Origin: Comamonadaceae bacterium 2PF | GTDB lineage: Bacteria; Pseudomonadota; Gammaproteobacteria; Burkholderiales; Burkholderiaceae_C | Reading direction: 5' to 3' | DNA length: 37,847 nucleotides | Assembly (NCBI GenBank): GCA_005502875.1 | Contig: SCMV01000038.1 | Span: 1-37,847, forward strand | Shown: one piece after another, positions 1 to 8,843 of the stretch | Position numbering within the stretch: the stretch's first letter is position 1 | Layout: each line of letters starts with the position of its first letter | The notes under the pieces: generated by a model | The model's input: only the letters and a program-made list of their open reading frames with translations | What the model was told of the DNA's origin: nothing | Databases searched by the model: none | Made by a program: the position numbers and the translations under genes

Positions 1-1
1 G

Positions 2-145
2 CGCTTCGTCGATGTTCCCAATCCAAGGCTGCTCTGCTTCATGGGCTCAATGGTCTCAGGCAATCAGGCCGCCGCCAAGCACGCGTTCCGGCGATTTATG
101 CAGACCTTCCCTAATGCAACTTCAAGGTTTGATGCGCTGAATTGA
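2..145 (+). CDS. C-terminal end of an unidentified protein (partial)
   Basis: An open frame runs from the window edge to a TGA at 143-145 and gives about 47 residues ending RFDALN. Third codon positions are moderately GC-rich, as expected for coding DNA here, and the next gene starts 28 bases later on the same strand. I do not recognise the family from this tail. A second open frame in the same stretch ends earlier and has poorer codon use, so this frame is preferred. Confidence 0.45.
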   Translation, partial: RFVDVPNPRLLCFMGSMVSGNQAAAKHAFRRFMQTFPNATSRFDALN

Positions 146-173
146 CACCGTCTGATCAAAGAAAGGAATCTTC

Positions 174-461
174 ATGCAATGCCCCGCTTGCAAAACCGTT
201 CAACTTGCGATGAGCCATCGCGAGAACGTCGAAATCGATTACTGCCCGCAATGCAGGGGCGTATGGCTGGACCGAGGAGAGTTGGACAAAATCATTGAAC
301 AGAGCCAGCGCGACCCCGTGTCGACGCAGGCCCACATGGATCCCGGCATTTCGACAGGACGTGGTGAACACCATGGTCGGCGTGAACATGGCGGCGGCCA
401 TCAAAAGTCTGGTCATGGCTCCAGCCATGGAGGCAGTTTTCTGAGGAGACTGTTCGATTGA
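174..461 (+). CDS. Zinc-ribbon (zf-TFIIB type) small protein with His-rich tail
   Basis: A 95-residue soluble protein. The N-terminal half has paired CxxC motifs (C3/C6 and C24/C27) followed by GVWLDRGELD, the signature of the zf-TFIIB family of bacterial zinc-ribbon proteins. Their biochemical role is poorly known. The C-terminal third (about residues 63-90) is rich in His and Gly, which suggests metal binding. The start has a GGA ribosome site in AAAGGAATC about 8 bases upstream. It opens the metal-resistance region, so a role in binding or sensing Zn/Cd is plausible but is inference from position and composition. Confidence 0.8.
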   Translation: MQCPACKTVQLAMSHRENVEIDYCPQCRGVWLDRGELDKIIEQSQRDPVSTQAHMDPGISTGRGEHHGRREHGGGHQKSGHGSSHGGSFLRRLFD

Positions 462-553
462 TGTGCTGGCATTGCCGGAGCGATTTTGGTGACGGGAATA
501 GTGGGCATCTGCATGCTCATGTCTCGTCATCCATCCTTGGCACACCCATTTGA
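461..553 (+). CDS. Possible 30-aa micro-ORF coupled to the zinc-ribbon gene
   Basis: The start ATG shares a base with the preceding stop (TGATG), and a GAGGAG sequence lies about 12 bases upstream. The product would be 30 residues, beginning MCWHC and rich in His. No family is recognisable and the length is within chance. It is listed because neighbouring genes show the same end-to-start overlap pattern. Confidence 0.2.
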   Translation: MCWHCRSDFGDGNSGHLHAHVSSSILGTPI

Positions 554-571
554 TGGTGATACATTTTTGCG

Positions 572-928
572 ATGCGCCGCCTGATTGCCATTTTCTTGTT
601 GTTGATTGTGCCGCTGCAGCTTGGATATGCTGCGGCCGCGGCCTATTGCCAGCACGAGACTGGCAGTGCGGCCGGGCATTTCGGGCACCATGCGCATGAA
701 CACAGGGCGCAGGTAGGAGCCGATCAAGACAATGGCAAAGGCAAGTTGTCATTGCAGCTTGACCAGGATTGCGGCCTCTGCCATCTCCAGATGCCCCAGC
801 TGCTGCCCCAGCACACCACGGTGACACCGACCTCCGTCGAGACTTCCCTCTACCGTGCACCGGTGATTGCGTATTCCTCGGCCGATCGCCGCCGTCTCGA
901 ACGCCCCAATTGGACATCCTCGCTGTAA
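572..928 (+). CDS. czcI: CzcI-like periplasmic His-rich metal-resistance protein, copy 1
   Basis: A 118-residue protein with a signal peptide (MRRLIAIFLLLIVPLQLGYAA) followed by CQHETGSAAGHFGHHAHEH, a His cluster typical of CzcI. CzcI is a small periplasmic protein encoded with Czc cation-efflux systems in Cupriavidus and relatives, with a proposed regulatory or metal-handling role. A Cys pair (CGLC) lies mid-protein and the end is ERPNW. It has the same length and layout as the copy at 2689-3045, so the two are paralogues. No czcCBA genes follow, which is unusual for this family. The ribosome site is weak (TGGTGA). Confidence 0.8.
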   Translation: MRRLIAIFLLLIVPLQLGYAAAAAYCQHETGSAAGHFGHHAHEHRAQVGADQDNGKGKLSLQLDQDCGLCHLQMPQLLPQHTTVTPTSVETSLYRAPVIAYSSADRRRLERPNWTSSL

Positions 929-1036
929 ATCGGCGAGCAGTTCGTCCATTCCTGGCTTCCATACGCTTCGAATGAATCCGTCATGAACTGACGGCTTCTG
1001 CTCGTCGAATTCCTCCCATCACGCTTGGAGAATTCG

Positions 1037-1180
1037 ATGCGAAGTTCATTGGCCGTGCCCATGTTTTGCCATGGCAGACGCGGTAGTGCCCACCTGCCCT
1101 TGATTGCATCCATCCAGACAACGCCCGTAGCCACCGGAGCGCAGCGGCCAGTCCTGCGCGCGCAAGGGGCCCTTACATGA
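1037..1180 (+). CDS. Possible 47-aa ORF coupled to the next gene
   Basis: The ATG follows a good GGAG site at 6 bases spacing, and the stop overlaps the next start (ATGA at 1177-1180). The product starts MRSSLAVPMFCHGRRG and has no recognised domain. It fills most of the gap after czcI copy 1. The good ribosome site and exact coupling support translation, but the ORF is short enough to be chance. It may serve as a leader that delivers ribosomes to the membrane-protein gene behind it. Confidence 0.35.
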   Translation: MRSSLAVPMFCHGRRGSAHLPLIASIQTTPVATGAQRPVLRAQGALT

Positions 1181-1461
1181 CCACGCCCTTCACCCACAAG
1201 GAGTTGGGCCTGGTGTGGTTGGCTTTGGGACTGTGTGGGGTGCTTGCACTGCTTCTGTTTGCCTGGTGGCTGGCGCATCACCCTCCCAAGGTGACACCAA
1301 CCTCACAGCCCAAGTACACCGATGCTCTCCGGCATCGACTGAACGGCAAACGATTTTCGGAACGGCAAGCGCCACCGAATTCGACCGGCACGGCATCGGG
1401 TACTCATGGTCAGCCGCCCGCTGGAAAACAAGACGGCAAAGCCAAAGGAAGAAGGCCATGA
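1177..1461 (+). CDS. Small single-pass membrane protein, unknown function
   Basis: A 94-residue protein with one strong membrane segment (about residues 11-33, LGLVWLALGLCGVLALLLFA) and a basic, Gly/Pro-rich hydrophilic tail. The start is preceded by AAGGGG. It overlaps the upstream micro-ORF by ATGA and the downstream one by ATGA (1458). I recognise no family. Its place between czcI and flgB suggests an accessory protein of the metal island, but this is positional inference only. Confidence 0.5.
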   Translation: MTTPFTHKELGLVWLALGLCGVLALLLFAWWLAHHPPKVTPTSQPKYTDALRHRLNGKRFSERQAPPNSTGTASGTHGQPPAGKQDGKAKGRRP

Positions 1462-1520
1462 GCATACGTTCCACCCGTTTGTGGATGGCATGCCCCTCAC
1501 TCCCTGAGCAAATGCCATGA
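1458..1520 (+). CDS. Possible 20-aa bridging micro-ORF
   Basis: It encodes MSIRSTRLWMACPSLPEQMP. The start overlaps the stop of the membrane-protein gene (ATGA at 1458) and the stop overlaps the next start (ATGA at 1517). No independent ribosome site is clear beyond GGAAGAAGG about 8 bases upstream. Its only support is the double overlap. Confidence 0.25.
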   Translation: MSIRSTRLWMACPSLPEQMP

Positions 1521-1987
1521 GGTACACGACGCTCCGATCCTTCGGCTCCTTGCTGTGCATCCGGGTCGTGGCTGCGCGTCTCGCTGCCAATGATGAAGCT
1601 CCGTTTACGGCCCATTCATGGCGCGCGCCGGAGGTGGCAGCCCAGGTTCAGCCTTCAGGATCCAGCACCACATCAGATGAACTGATGCGCGCGGTGGTCT
1701 CCTGGCTGGTCTGCGAGTTGATGCTCCAACGCTCAGCCCTGCACTTCCGATTGTGCGGTCAAGCCATGACCGCCGGCCTGCACATCGCGCGTGCCACTTT
1801 GAGCTGGGATGGTCCGCACGGCAGGCGCAGCGCGGCGGTAAGCCCCCACAGCGGTTTGCTCGGCCCTCAAGGCATTTTCGAGCTACCTCCAGAAACCAGG
1901 ATCACCGCCGTGTTGCACCTCCAGGGCCGCCGTCCAGTGACTGTCAGGTTTGTGCTACCGCCAAACCGACCTCCTTGTGCCTGCTGA
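1517..1987 (+). CDS. Hypothetical protein upstream of flgB
   Basis: A 156-residue frame with a short hydrophobic N-terminal stretch (RSFGSLLCIRVVAARLA) that could be a weak signal peptide. A C-terminal part (about residues 115-150) has the alternating pattern of beta strands (ITAVLHLQGRRPVTVRFVLP). No family is recognised. The start is coupled by ATGA to the preceding micro-ORF, and flgB begins 47 bases after its stop. Composition is compatible with coding, but the frame could also be a decayed gene. Confidence 0.4.
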   Translation: MRYTTLRSFGSLLCIRVVAARLAANDEAPFTAHSWRAPEVAAQVQPSGSSTTSDELMRAVVSWLVCELMLQRSALHFRLCGQAMTAGLHIARATLSWDGPHGRRSAAVSPHSGLLGPQGIFELPPETRITAVLHLQGRRPVTVRFVLPPNRPPCAC

Positions 1988-2034
1988 GCATCAATCTTCG
2001 ATCCGGCATCCGATTCAACACCAGAGACCGCATC

Positions 2035-2565
2035 ATGATCAAACCCATCTCCATGAATCTGCCACTGCCCTCCACGCCGGCGGTGCCATCGCCCCGCTTG
2101 ACGCCTCCAGTGGTTCCACCGACGAATCCTTCTGGGGAACAGGAGGAGGACGGTTTCAAAGAGCACGCGATCCTGCTGCGTTCCAAGAGGCAGGAAATAC
2201 TGGCTTCCAACATCGCGAACGTCGATACCCCTCACTACCAGGCCAAAGACCTCGATTTCCGGACCAGCCTGCGGAACGCCGTGAACAACCAGCGCTCAGA
2301 GGGCACCGATCCCAGTGACCTTCGAAAGACGGCCGCGGGACACTTGTCGCAGTTGCCGCAACCATCAGGAAGCATATTCAACAGCACGGTGGCGCTTGTC
2401 TACCGCGTTCCGCTCCAGACCAGCCTGGACAGCAATACCGTGGACATGGACGTCGAACGTGGGCAAATCGCCGACAACGCCATCCGCTATCAGTTGGCCT
2501 TGCAGGCCTATGAGGATGAGTACAAGGAATTCCGGCAAGCTTCGATGACGGGAGGGACACGCTGA
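2035..2565 (+). CDS. flgB: Isolated flagellar basal-body rod protein FlgB
   Basis: A 176-residue protein. Residues 57-75 (ASNIANVDTPHYQAKDLDF) are the classic N-terminal signature of the flagellar rod/hook family, and the C-terminal NTVDMDVERGQIADNAIRY is typical of FlgB, which forms the proximal rod with FlgC, FlgF and FlgG. It carries an unusual N-terminal extension of about 37 residues rich in Pro. The ATG at 2035 was chosen because FlgB homology starts well inside it and the frame upstream has no family match. No other flagellar gene is in the window. It sits between a hypothetical gene and a metal-responsive promoter, so a role outside motility, or cargo capture, should be considered. 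Confidence 0.85.
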   Translation: MIKPISMNLPLPSTPAVPSPRLTPPVVPPTNPSGEQEEDGFKEHAILLRSKRQEILASNIANVDTPHYQAKDLDFRTSLRNAVNNQRSEGTDPSDLRKTAAGHLSQLPQPSGSIFNSTVALVYRVPLQTSLDSNTVDMDVERGQIADNAIRYQLALQAYEDEYKEFRQASMTGGTR

Positions 2566-2571
2566 TAGCGC

Positions 2572-2602
2572 TTGACTCTGTGCCCACTACAGGGTTTCTA
2601 AT
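2572..2602 (+). promoter_or_regulatory. MerR-type metal-responsive promoter and operator
   Basis: A -35 box TTGACT (2572-2577) and a -10 box TCTAAT (2597-2602, 5 of 6 to consensus) are separated by 19 bases, the over-long spacing characteristic of MerR-family activated promoters. The spacer holds a dyad, ACTCTGT (2575-2581) and ACAGGGT (2589-2595), with one mismatch, closely resembling operators of ZntR, CadR and PbrR. It points toward czcI copy 2, 87 bases from -10 to start. The likely activator is the MerR protein at 6456-6908. Confidence 0.8.
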
Positions 2603-2688
2603 GCAGGTACGCGCTGACATGGCTTGTTGACTGCCTGTCCGCTTGGCCTTTCAGCACCATTGTTCGCCTTTCCCTATACTGCCCAACC

Positions 2689-3045
2689 ATGCGCCGCTGG
2701 CTGATCTTGTTCCTGGTGTTTGTCCTTCCGCTCCAACTCAGTTGGGCGGCGGCTGGCATCGCCTGTGCGCATGAGACCGGCCCTGCCGCCGACCACTTCG
2801 GGCATCACGTGCATCAGCACCAGGACAGTGGCAAATCGGTGGAGCACGGAAAGTCAGTTGCCGACAAAGGCCAGGCCGATACAGATTGCCCATACTGCCA
2901 TGTGAGCGTTCCAACGCCCGTCGTGGAGTTCCATTTCTTTGATGCTCCGCTGACCAGCTCGACCGCCTTGCCCGAACCGCTGTCCTGGCGGGCATGGGTA
3001 TTCGAAGAGGCGCCCGAGAAGCCCAACTGGCGTATGCCCAGTTGA
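2689..3045 (+). CDS. czcI: CzcI-like periplasmic His-rich protein, copy 2
   Basis: A 118-residue protein with a signal peptide (MRRWLILFLVFVLPLQLSWAA) followed by CAHETGPAADHFGHHVHQHQ, a CPYC pair and a C-terminal EKPNW. The layout matches the copy at 572-928, with a conserved Cys, the HETG box, His cluster, Cys pair and PNW end. It is the first gene after the MerR-type promoter at 2572-2602 and is thus probably metal-induced. CzcI proteins are known from Czc efflux loci, where a regulatory or periplasmic metal-binding role has been proposed. Here the partner is a P-type ATPase, not an RND pump. Confidence 0.82.
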   Translation: MRRWLILFLVFVLPLQLSWAAAGIACAHETGPAADHFGHHVHQHQDSGKSVEHGKSVADKGQADTDCPYCHVSVPTPVVEFHFFDAPLTSSTALPEPLSWRAWVFEEAPEKPNWRMPS

Positions 3046-3140
3046 TCCAGCTGAGCGCTCTTCCCCGCTGAAACCAACAGCCTCAAGCTTCCCGCGCCGC
3101 TGGATCCACCAGTTCTGACTTTGTTCAACTGGAGGACTCG

Positions 3141-3293
3141 ATGCGCCATGTGCCATCACCCACTGATTGCCCTGCCTTGTCGGCCACCCTCCGGGACTGC
3201 TCGGAGGACTACTGCCGCGCTCGAAACGCTTCTCATGCGCCGCAGGCAATCCTGGTCCTCCGTAGATCCCTCTATCTGGAGTACCTCTCATGA
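3141..3293 (+). CDS. Possible 50-aa ORF coupled to the lipoprotein gene
   Basis: The ATG has a strong GGAGG site at 5 bases spacing. The stop overlaps the lipoprotein start by ATGA (3290-3293). The product contains three Cys and no recognised domain. It occupies the otherwise empty gap between czcI copy 2 and the lipoprotein. The ribosome site is better than that of many real genes here, which favours translation. Confidence 0.4.
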   Translation: MRHVPSPTDCPALSATLRDCSEDYCRARNASHAPQAILVLRRSLYLEYLS

Positions 3294-3658
3294 TCAAGTC
3301 ACTGACTTGGGTATCACTGCTTCTGGCCCTGCTGGCGTCTGGATGCGCCAGCATGGACACCGACACTTACGGCCGCAAGGAAGGCTGGCGCAGGGCCCGT
3401 GTGGTCGAAGTGGGCGGCATTGAATCGCCCATGAAGACCCTGCAGACGGACTGCCGTTCGGAACTGGGTCCTAACCCGCCCTACACCCGGTTTGCCGTTG
3501 TTTCCTACAACGTGCGCGGTAGTCCAAGGAACAAGGCCCGGCGAATCTCGGCCATTCCCAATGATTTGGACCTCCAGGCCGACGACCTCGTCTTCGTCAA
3601 CATTCAAAACTGCTTTGCGCCGTTGCGCAAGCGGGATGCGTTGGGTAACACCCCATGA
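3290..3658 (+). CDS. Predicted lipoprotein of the metal-efflux operon
   Basis: A 122-residue protein with a lipoprotein signal, a hydrophobic core and lipobox LASGC (Cys at residue 19), so it should be lipid-anchored and periplasmic or outer-membrane facing. The mature part has two more Cys and no recognised domain. Residues 75-108 (about FAVVSYNVRG through DDLVFVNIQNCF) have a beta-rich pattern. GGAG lies 8 bases before the start. It overlaps flanking small ORFs by ATGA at both ends and lies in the czcI-ATPase operon, so it may assist periplasmic metal handling. That role is inference. Confidence 0.7.
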   Translation: MIKSLTWVSLLLALLASGCASMDTDTYGRKEGWRRARVVEVGGIESPMKTLQTDCRSELGPNPPYTRFAVVSYNVRGSPRNKARRISAIPNDLDLQADDLVFVNIQNCFAPLRKRDALGNTP

Positions 3659-3794
3659 GATGCCGGCCATGGATTCAACTCATCCCTGGGAGCGTCCTGA
3701 TCAAGGCCGCTTCCCCAGGATACGGCTCGTTCATCGCTTATGCCCAAGGGCGCGTCTCTGATTCCGCTTCCATCAAAAAAGAAAGGTCGCGAAA

Positions 3795-3798
<4 letters not shown>
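3655..3798 (+). CDS. Possible 47-aa ORF bridging lipoprotein and ATPase genes
   Basis: It begins MRCRPWIQLIPGSVLIK and ends in a Lys/Arg-rich tail. The start overlaps the lipoprotein stop (ATGA at 3655) and the stop overlaps the ATPase start (ATGA at 3795). Codons in the first two thirds are GC-ending. AAAGAAAGG near its end also serves as the ATPase ribosome site. No family is recognised. Either it is a genuine micropeptide or a coupling device that keeps ribosomes on the transcript into the ATPase gene. Confidence 0.4.
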
Positions 3799-6422
<2,624 letters not shown>

Positions 6423-6455
6423 GCCACTGGCTTTCATCAAACAGAGAGGCGTCCA

Positions 6456-6908
6456 ATGAAAATCGGCGATCTTGCCAACCTCACCGGCACCCAGGTGGAG
6501 ACCATCCGCTACTACGAAAGGGAAGGACTCCTGCCCGAGCCCGCGCGCACGGCCACGAACTATCGCATCTACGATGTTGAGCACGTTGAGCGACTGGCCT
6601 TCATACGGCGCTGCCGCTCCCTGGACATGGGCCTCGACGAAGTTCGTGTCTTGCTTGGACTGAAGGACAAGCCCTCCCAGAGTTGCGAAGATGCCAACCG
6701 TGTGCTCGATGAGCACCTTGGTCATGTCACCCAGCGAATTGATGAGCTGGTGGCCCTGAAGGCACAGTTGGAGAGCTTGCGTTCCCAGTGCGGTGAGGCC
6801 AAGGAATCAGCCGACTGCGGCATCCTAAAAGAACTGAGCAACGGGAATCAACAGCCCTCGCAAACCGGCCACCAGCACATCGATTCGGTACATGGCCTTG
6901 GTAGATAG
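6456..6908 (+). CDS. MerR-family Pb/Cd/Zn-responsive activator (PbrR/CadR-like)
   Basis: A 150-residue regulator. The N-terminal MerR helix-turn-helix (MKIGDLANLTGTQVETIRYYEREGLL) is complete, followed by the dimerisation helix. The metal-site Cys are C77, C112 and C121. The spacing of 35 and 9 residues matches what I recall for PbrR-type lead sensors more closely than CadR (35 and 7). The tail has scattered His, as in CadR. MerR proteins untwist promoters with 19-20 bp spacers, and just such a site lies at 2572-2602. The gene sits at the end of the operon it probably controls instead of divergently, so it would be autoactivated with the pump. GAGAGG precedes the start. Confidence 0.9.
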   Translation: MKIGDLANLTGTQVETIRYYEREGLLPEPARTATNYRIYDVEHVERLAFIRRCRSLDMGLDEVRVLLGLKDKPSQSCEDANRVLDEHLGHVTQRIDELVALKAQLESLRSQCGEAKESADCGILKELSNGNQQPSQTGHQHIDSVHGLGR

Positions 6909-7254
6909 CCCCTCTCCCACGCCTCCCGCAGAAACTATAGGGTGGCGCAGAAGCGTGGTGCTTTGCATTTGGCAGCCAGTTCACGCTGAAATGCGCTCGG
7001 GCTCTTGGCTGTCCATGCATTTGTTGGCGTCGCCGCAATTCAGAGGCTTTTCTCGTTGCTGCATGGCTGGTCCAATCTCGTAGAACTGGATCTCGCCACC
7101 ACCCTTGAGGTGTCGGCCAGATGGCCCATTTGCAGTGCATGAGCCATTGGCCTTGCCGGCGTCTCCACGCCGCGCGCATTGACAGAAATGCGAGCGCCCT
7201 CCCCGAATTTGAATGGGAAAACTGGCTACTTGCACATGGCAACGCTTGCTCTAT

Positions 7255-7424
7255 GGCCTGGGCACACCCGTGCTCAGGCCACATCGCCGCCAATCCCCTT
7301 ATCATTTGGCTGCTGCAGGTTCGTACCTCGGCCCGGCGTTTCCTCCCTGAGCCGGTGGCGCACCGTGATGACAGCGATGCGTCTTGTGCTCGCTGATCAC
7401 CCGCTGATCGGCGGGCTTTTTTTT
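7255..7424 (+). ncRNA. Candidate small RNA with anti-SD loop and intrinsic terminator
   Basis: Three hairpins follow in order. The first (7255-7280) has 11-bp arms with one G-T pair and loop ACCC. The second (7333-7355) has a CCGGC/GCCGG stem and a 13-base loop containing TCCTCC at 7341-7346, able to pair with ribosome binding sites. The third is the terminator at 7399-7424. A weak promoter (TTGCAC near 7230, 16 bases, TATGGC) would start transcription near the first hairpin. Loops carrying CCUCC are known in bacterial trans-acting RNAs. A 91-codon frame ending at 7396 is an alternative explanation for the terminator. Confidence 0.35.
7399..7424 (+). terminator. Rho-independent terminator
   Basis: The stem CCCGC (7400-7404) pairs with GCGGG (7411-7415) around loop TGATCG, followed by C and eight T residues (7417-7424). 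It insulates the transfer operon from transcription entering from the metal island, or ends a short RNA starting upstream. Confidence 0.85.
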
Positions 7425-7604
7425 GTCTCGCGGAAATTGAACTCCTCCATCTTGGCCGTACCGCGTCAGTACTCGCTATGAACTGGAGCCGAAATCCCCA
7501 TGACAAAGCCCGCATTCACCCGTGACCATGCTGTACCCTGGCCCTAATCTGTACTCATGCGCTCATCCGAGCGATTGCCGAATCAGAGAACAGAGGTACG
7601 CACC

Positions 7605-8102
7605 ATGCTCACCGCTGCACCGCCCGGATTTCAGGACTCTCGACACACCGCAACAGTGGAATCCCAGCCGTCCGACGTCATCGAAACGCGGCTGTGGCTG
7701 GAAGAACATGTCTGGCTTTATGGCGTGCTCAAGTCCGATCGCAACGTCGGCCCGATCTTTCGATTTCCTGACCTGATCAGTGCCTGCGTCTCCCAGGTCT
7801 TCTCCGGCCCCGAAGCGGCAAGACAGATCTTCAGCTTTCTCGGAACCGAGCTTGTGGCCCGCTCGCCCAATACGCCTCGTCGTCGGGAAGCCATGTGGCG
7901 ACCGCAGTACGACTTGCTCCTTGAGTTGCAGCGCTCACCCGCCAATCGGCACCCCAACCCGAAGTTCCAGCTCGACCACTTGACCACCGCCTGCGTGGCG
8001 CTGTGTCAACAGGCGGATGAGACCGGCGCCAGCGTCCTTCAACAAGCTCGCATCAACATGGCACAGCGCTTCCGTCCAGAGCACGCCACACAGACCCGCT
8101 GA
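7605..8102 (+). CDS. Conserved-looking hypothetical protein, first gene before the T4SS
   Basis: A 165-residue soluble protein with no signal peptide or membrane segment. The ATG at 7605 was chosen over one at 7557 because AGAGG sits 8 bases before it. I do not recognise a domain. It is mostly helical in appearance (for example RLWLEEHVWLYGVLKSDRN and PQYDLLLELQRS). It lies after the terminator and 200 bases before the transglycosylase gene, so it may be the first gene of the transfer transcript and could be regulatory. That is inference. Confidence 0.65.
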   Translation: MLTAAPPGFQDSRHTATVESQPSDVIETRLWLEEHVWLYGVLKSDRNVGPIFRFPDLISACVSQVFSGPEAARQIFSFLGTELVARSPNTPRRREAMWRPQYDLLLELQRSPANRHPNPKFQLDHLTTACVALCQQADETGASVLQQARINMAQRFRPEHATQTR

Positions 8103-8300
8103 GGCCATCGACCGCCCAGCGCTCTGACCAGCACATGGCATGAAGAATCTCCAAACGATTCACGTGCCCTGACCACGCCAAGGTCGTCCAACCACGGCAG
8201 ACCTGAACAAGACCTTGATCGGCACCGTGCCGGTCTCACCCCATCCGTCCCGCCGCGCAACGTGCATTGGCGGATTCATCGGTCTTGTTTGGAGTGCGCC

Positions 8301-8843
8301 ATGCAATGGGGTCCCTTGTCTGGATGTCTTGCGCTGCTGAGCCTGCCGGCACACGCCCTGGCTTGCTGGGACGAGGCGGCGCATCGATATGGCGTGTCAT
8401 CGCAATTGCTCTATGCCGTTGCAAAGGTCGAGTCGCACCTCAATCCAAATGCAATCAACCTCAGCCACCGCCAACGCACGGGCAGCTATGACATCGGGCT
8501 GATGCAGATCAACAGCTCGAACCTGCCTGCGCTGGCACGGTTCGGCATCACCGAAAGCGACCTGTACAGCCCTTGCACGAACATCCATGTGGGCGCCTGG
8601 CTGCTTGCCCAAACCCTGGCCAAGCAAGGGCTGACCTGGGATGGGGTGGGTGCCTACAACGCAGCGTGTACCCAACTCAAGGGAGTGGCCTGCCAGAGCG
8701 CACGCAGACGCTACGCCTGGAAGGTCTATCGGCAGTTGCACGCCTCGGCAATCCAGTCCCCACAGCCAACCGCCGTATGGCCGCAGAGCCGATCAGAGGC
8801 AAAGCAGCCCCTCTTCATCCTTGCCGCTCGGGTGTCGCCATGA
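8301..8843 (+). CDS. Conjugation-associated lytic transglycosylase (VirB1/SLT type)
   Basis: A 180-residue exported muramidase that opens peptidoglycan so the secretion channel can cross it. The signal peptide spans about residues 1-21 (ending AHALA). The SLT fold follows: catalytic Glu in AKVES (E44), GLMQIN at about 66-71, and the downstream AYNAACTQLKG. The start at 8301 gives a proper signal peptide and has GGAG 9 bases upstream. An earlier in-frame ATG at 8262 would add 13 residues without a site. The stop overlaps the next gene by ATGA. Such genes commonly lead conjugation operons. Confidence 0.88.
   Translation: MQWGPLSGCLALLSLPAHALACWDEAAHRYGVSSQLLYAVAKVESHLNPNAINLSHRQRTGSYDIGLMQINSSNLPALARFGITESDLYSPCTNIHVGAWLLAQTLAKQGLTWDGVGAYNAACTQLKGVACQSARRRYAWKVYRQLHASAIQSPQPTAVWPQSRSEAKQPLFILAARVSP

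Larger units (their letters stand above)
6909..7604. other. About 700 bp without a convincing protein gene
   Basis: The stretch between the metal island and the transfer genes has only short open frames with odd composition. It holds three structured elements: a strong hairpin at 7255-7280, a CCTCC-loop hairpin at 7333-7355 and an intrinsic terminator at 7399-7424. Near 6932-6942 the sequence ACTATAGGGT resembles the right half of a MerR operator, but it lacks the left half and promoter boxes. An oriT could also lie here, although I see no diagnostic nic site. Confidence 0.6.

Noticed and set aside
142..170. Perfect TTGACA box before the zinc-ribbon gene
   Set aside because: The -10 position would fall on GGAATC inside the ribosome site, so it does not form a promoter.
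459..585. Hydrophobic stretch in frame with the zinc-ribbon gene after its stop codon
   Set aside because: It would require readthrough of a TGA with no supporting signal. The zinc-ribbon protein is complete without it.
6930..6945. ACTATAGGGT, resembling the right half of a MerR operator
   Set aside because: No left half, no -35 box and no -10 box at the correct distance on either strand, so it is not a functional MerR promoter. It may be a recombination remnant.
6981..7235. Minus-strand frame of 84 residues with several Cys (CQCARRGD, CGDANKCMD)
   Set aside because: The lower part has coding-like third positions, but there is no ribosome site, no recognised domain and no promoter. I could not support it as a gene.
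7121..7396. Plus-strand 91-residue frame ending just before the intrinsic terminator
   Set aside because: The product is rich in Trp, His and Ala with no domain, and the start has no well-placed ribosome site. The hairpins inside it argue for RNA instead. Kept only as an alternative explanation for the terminator.
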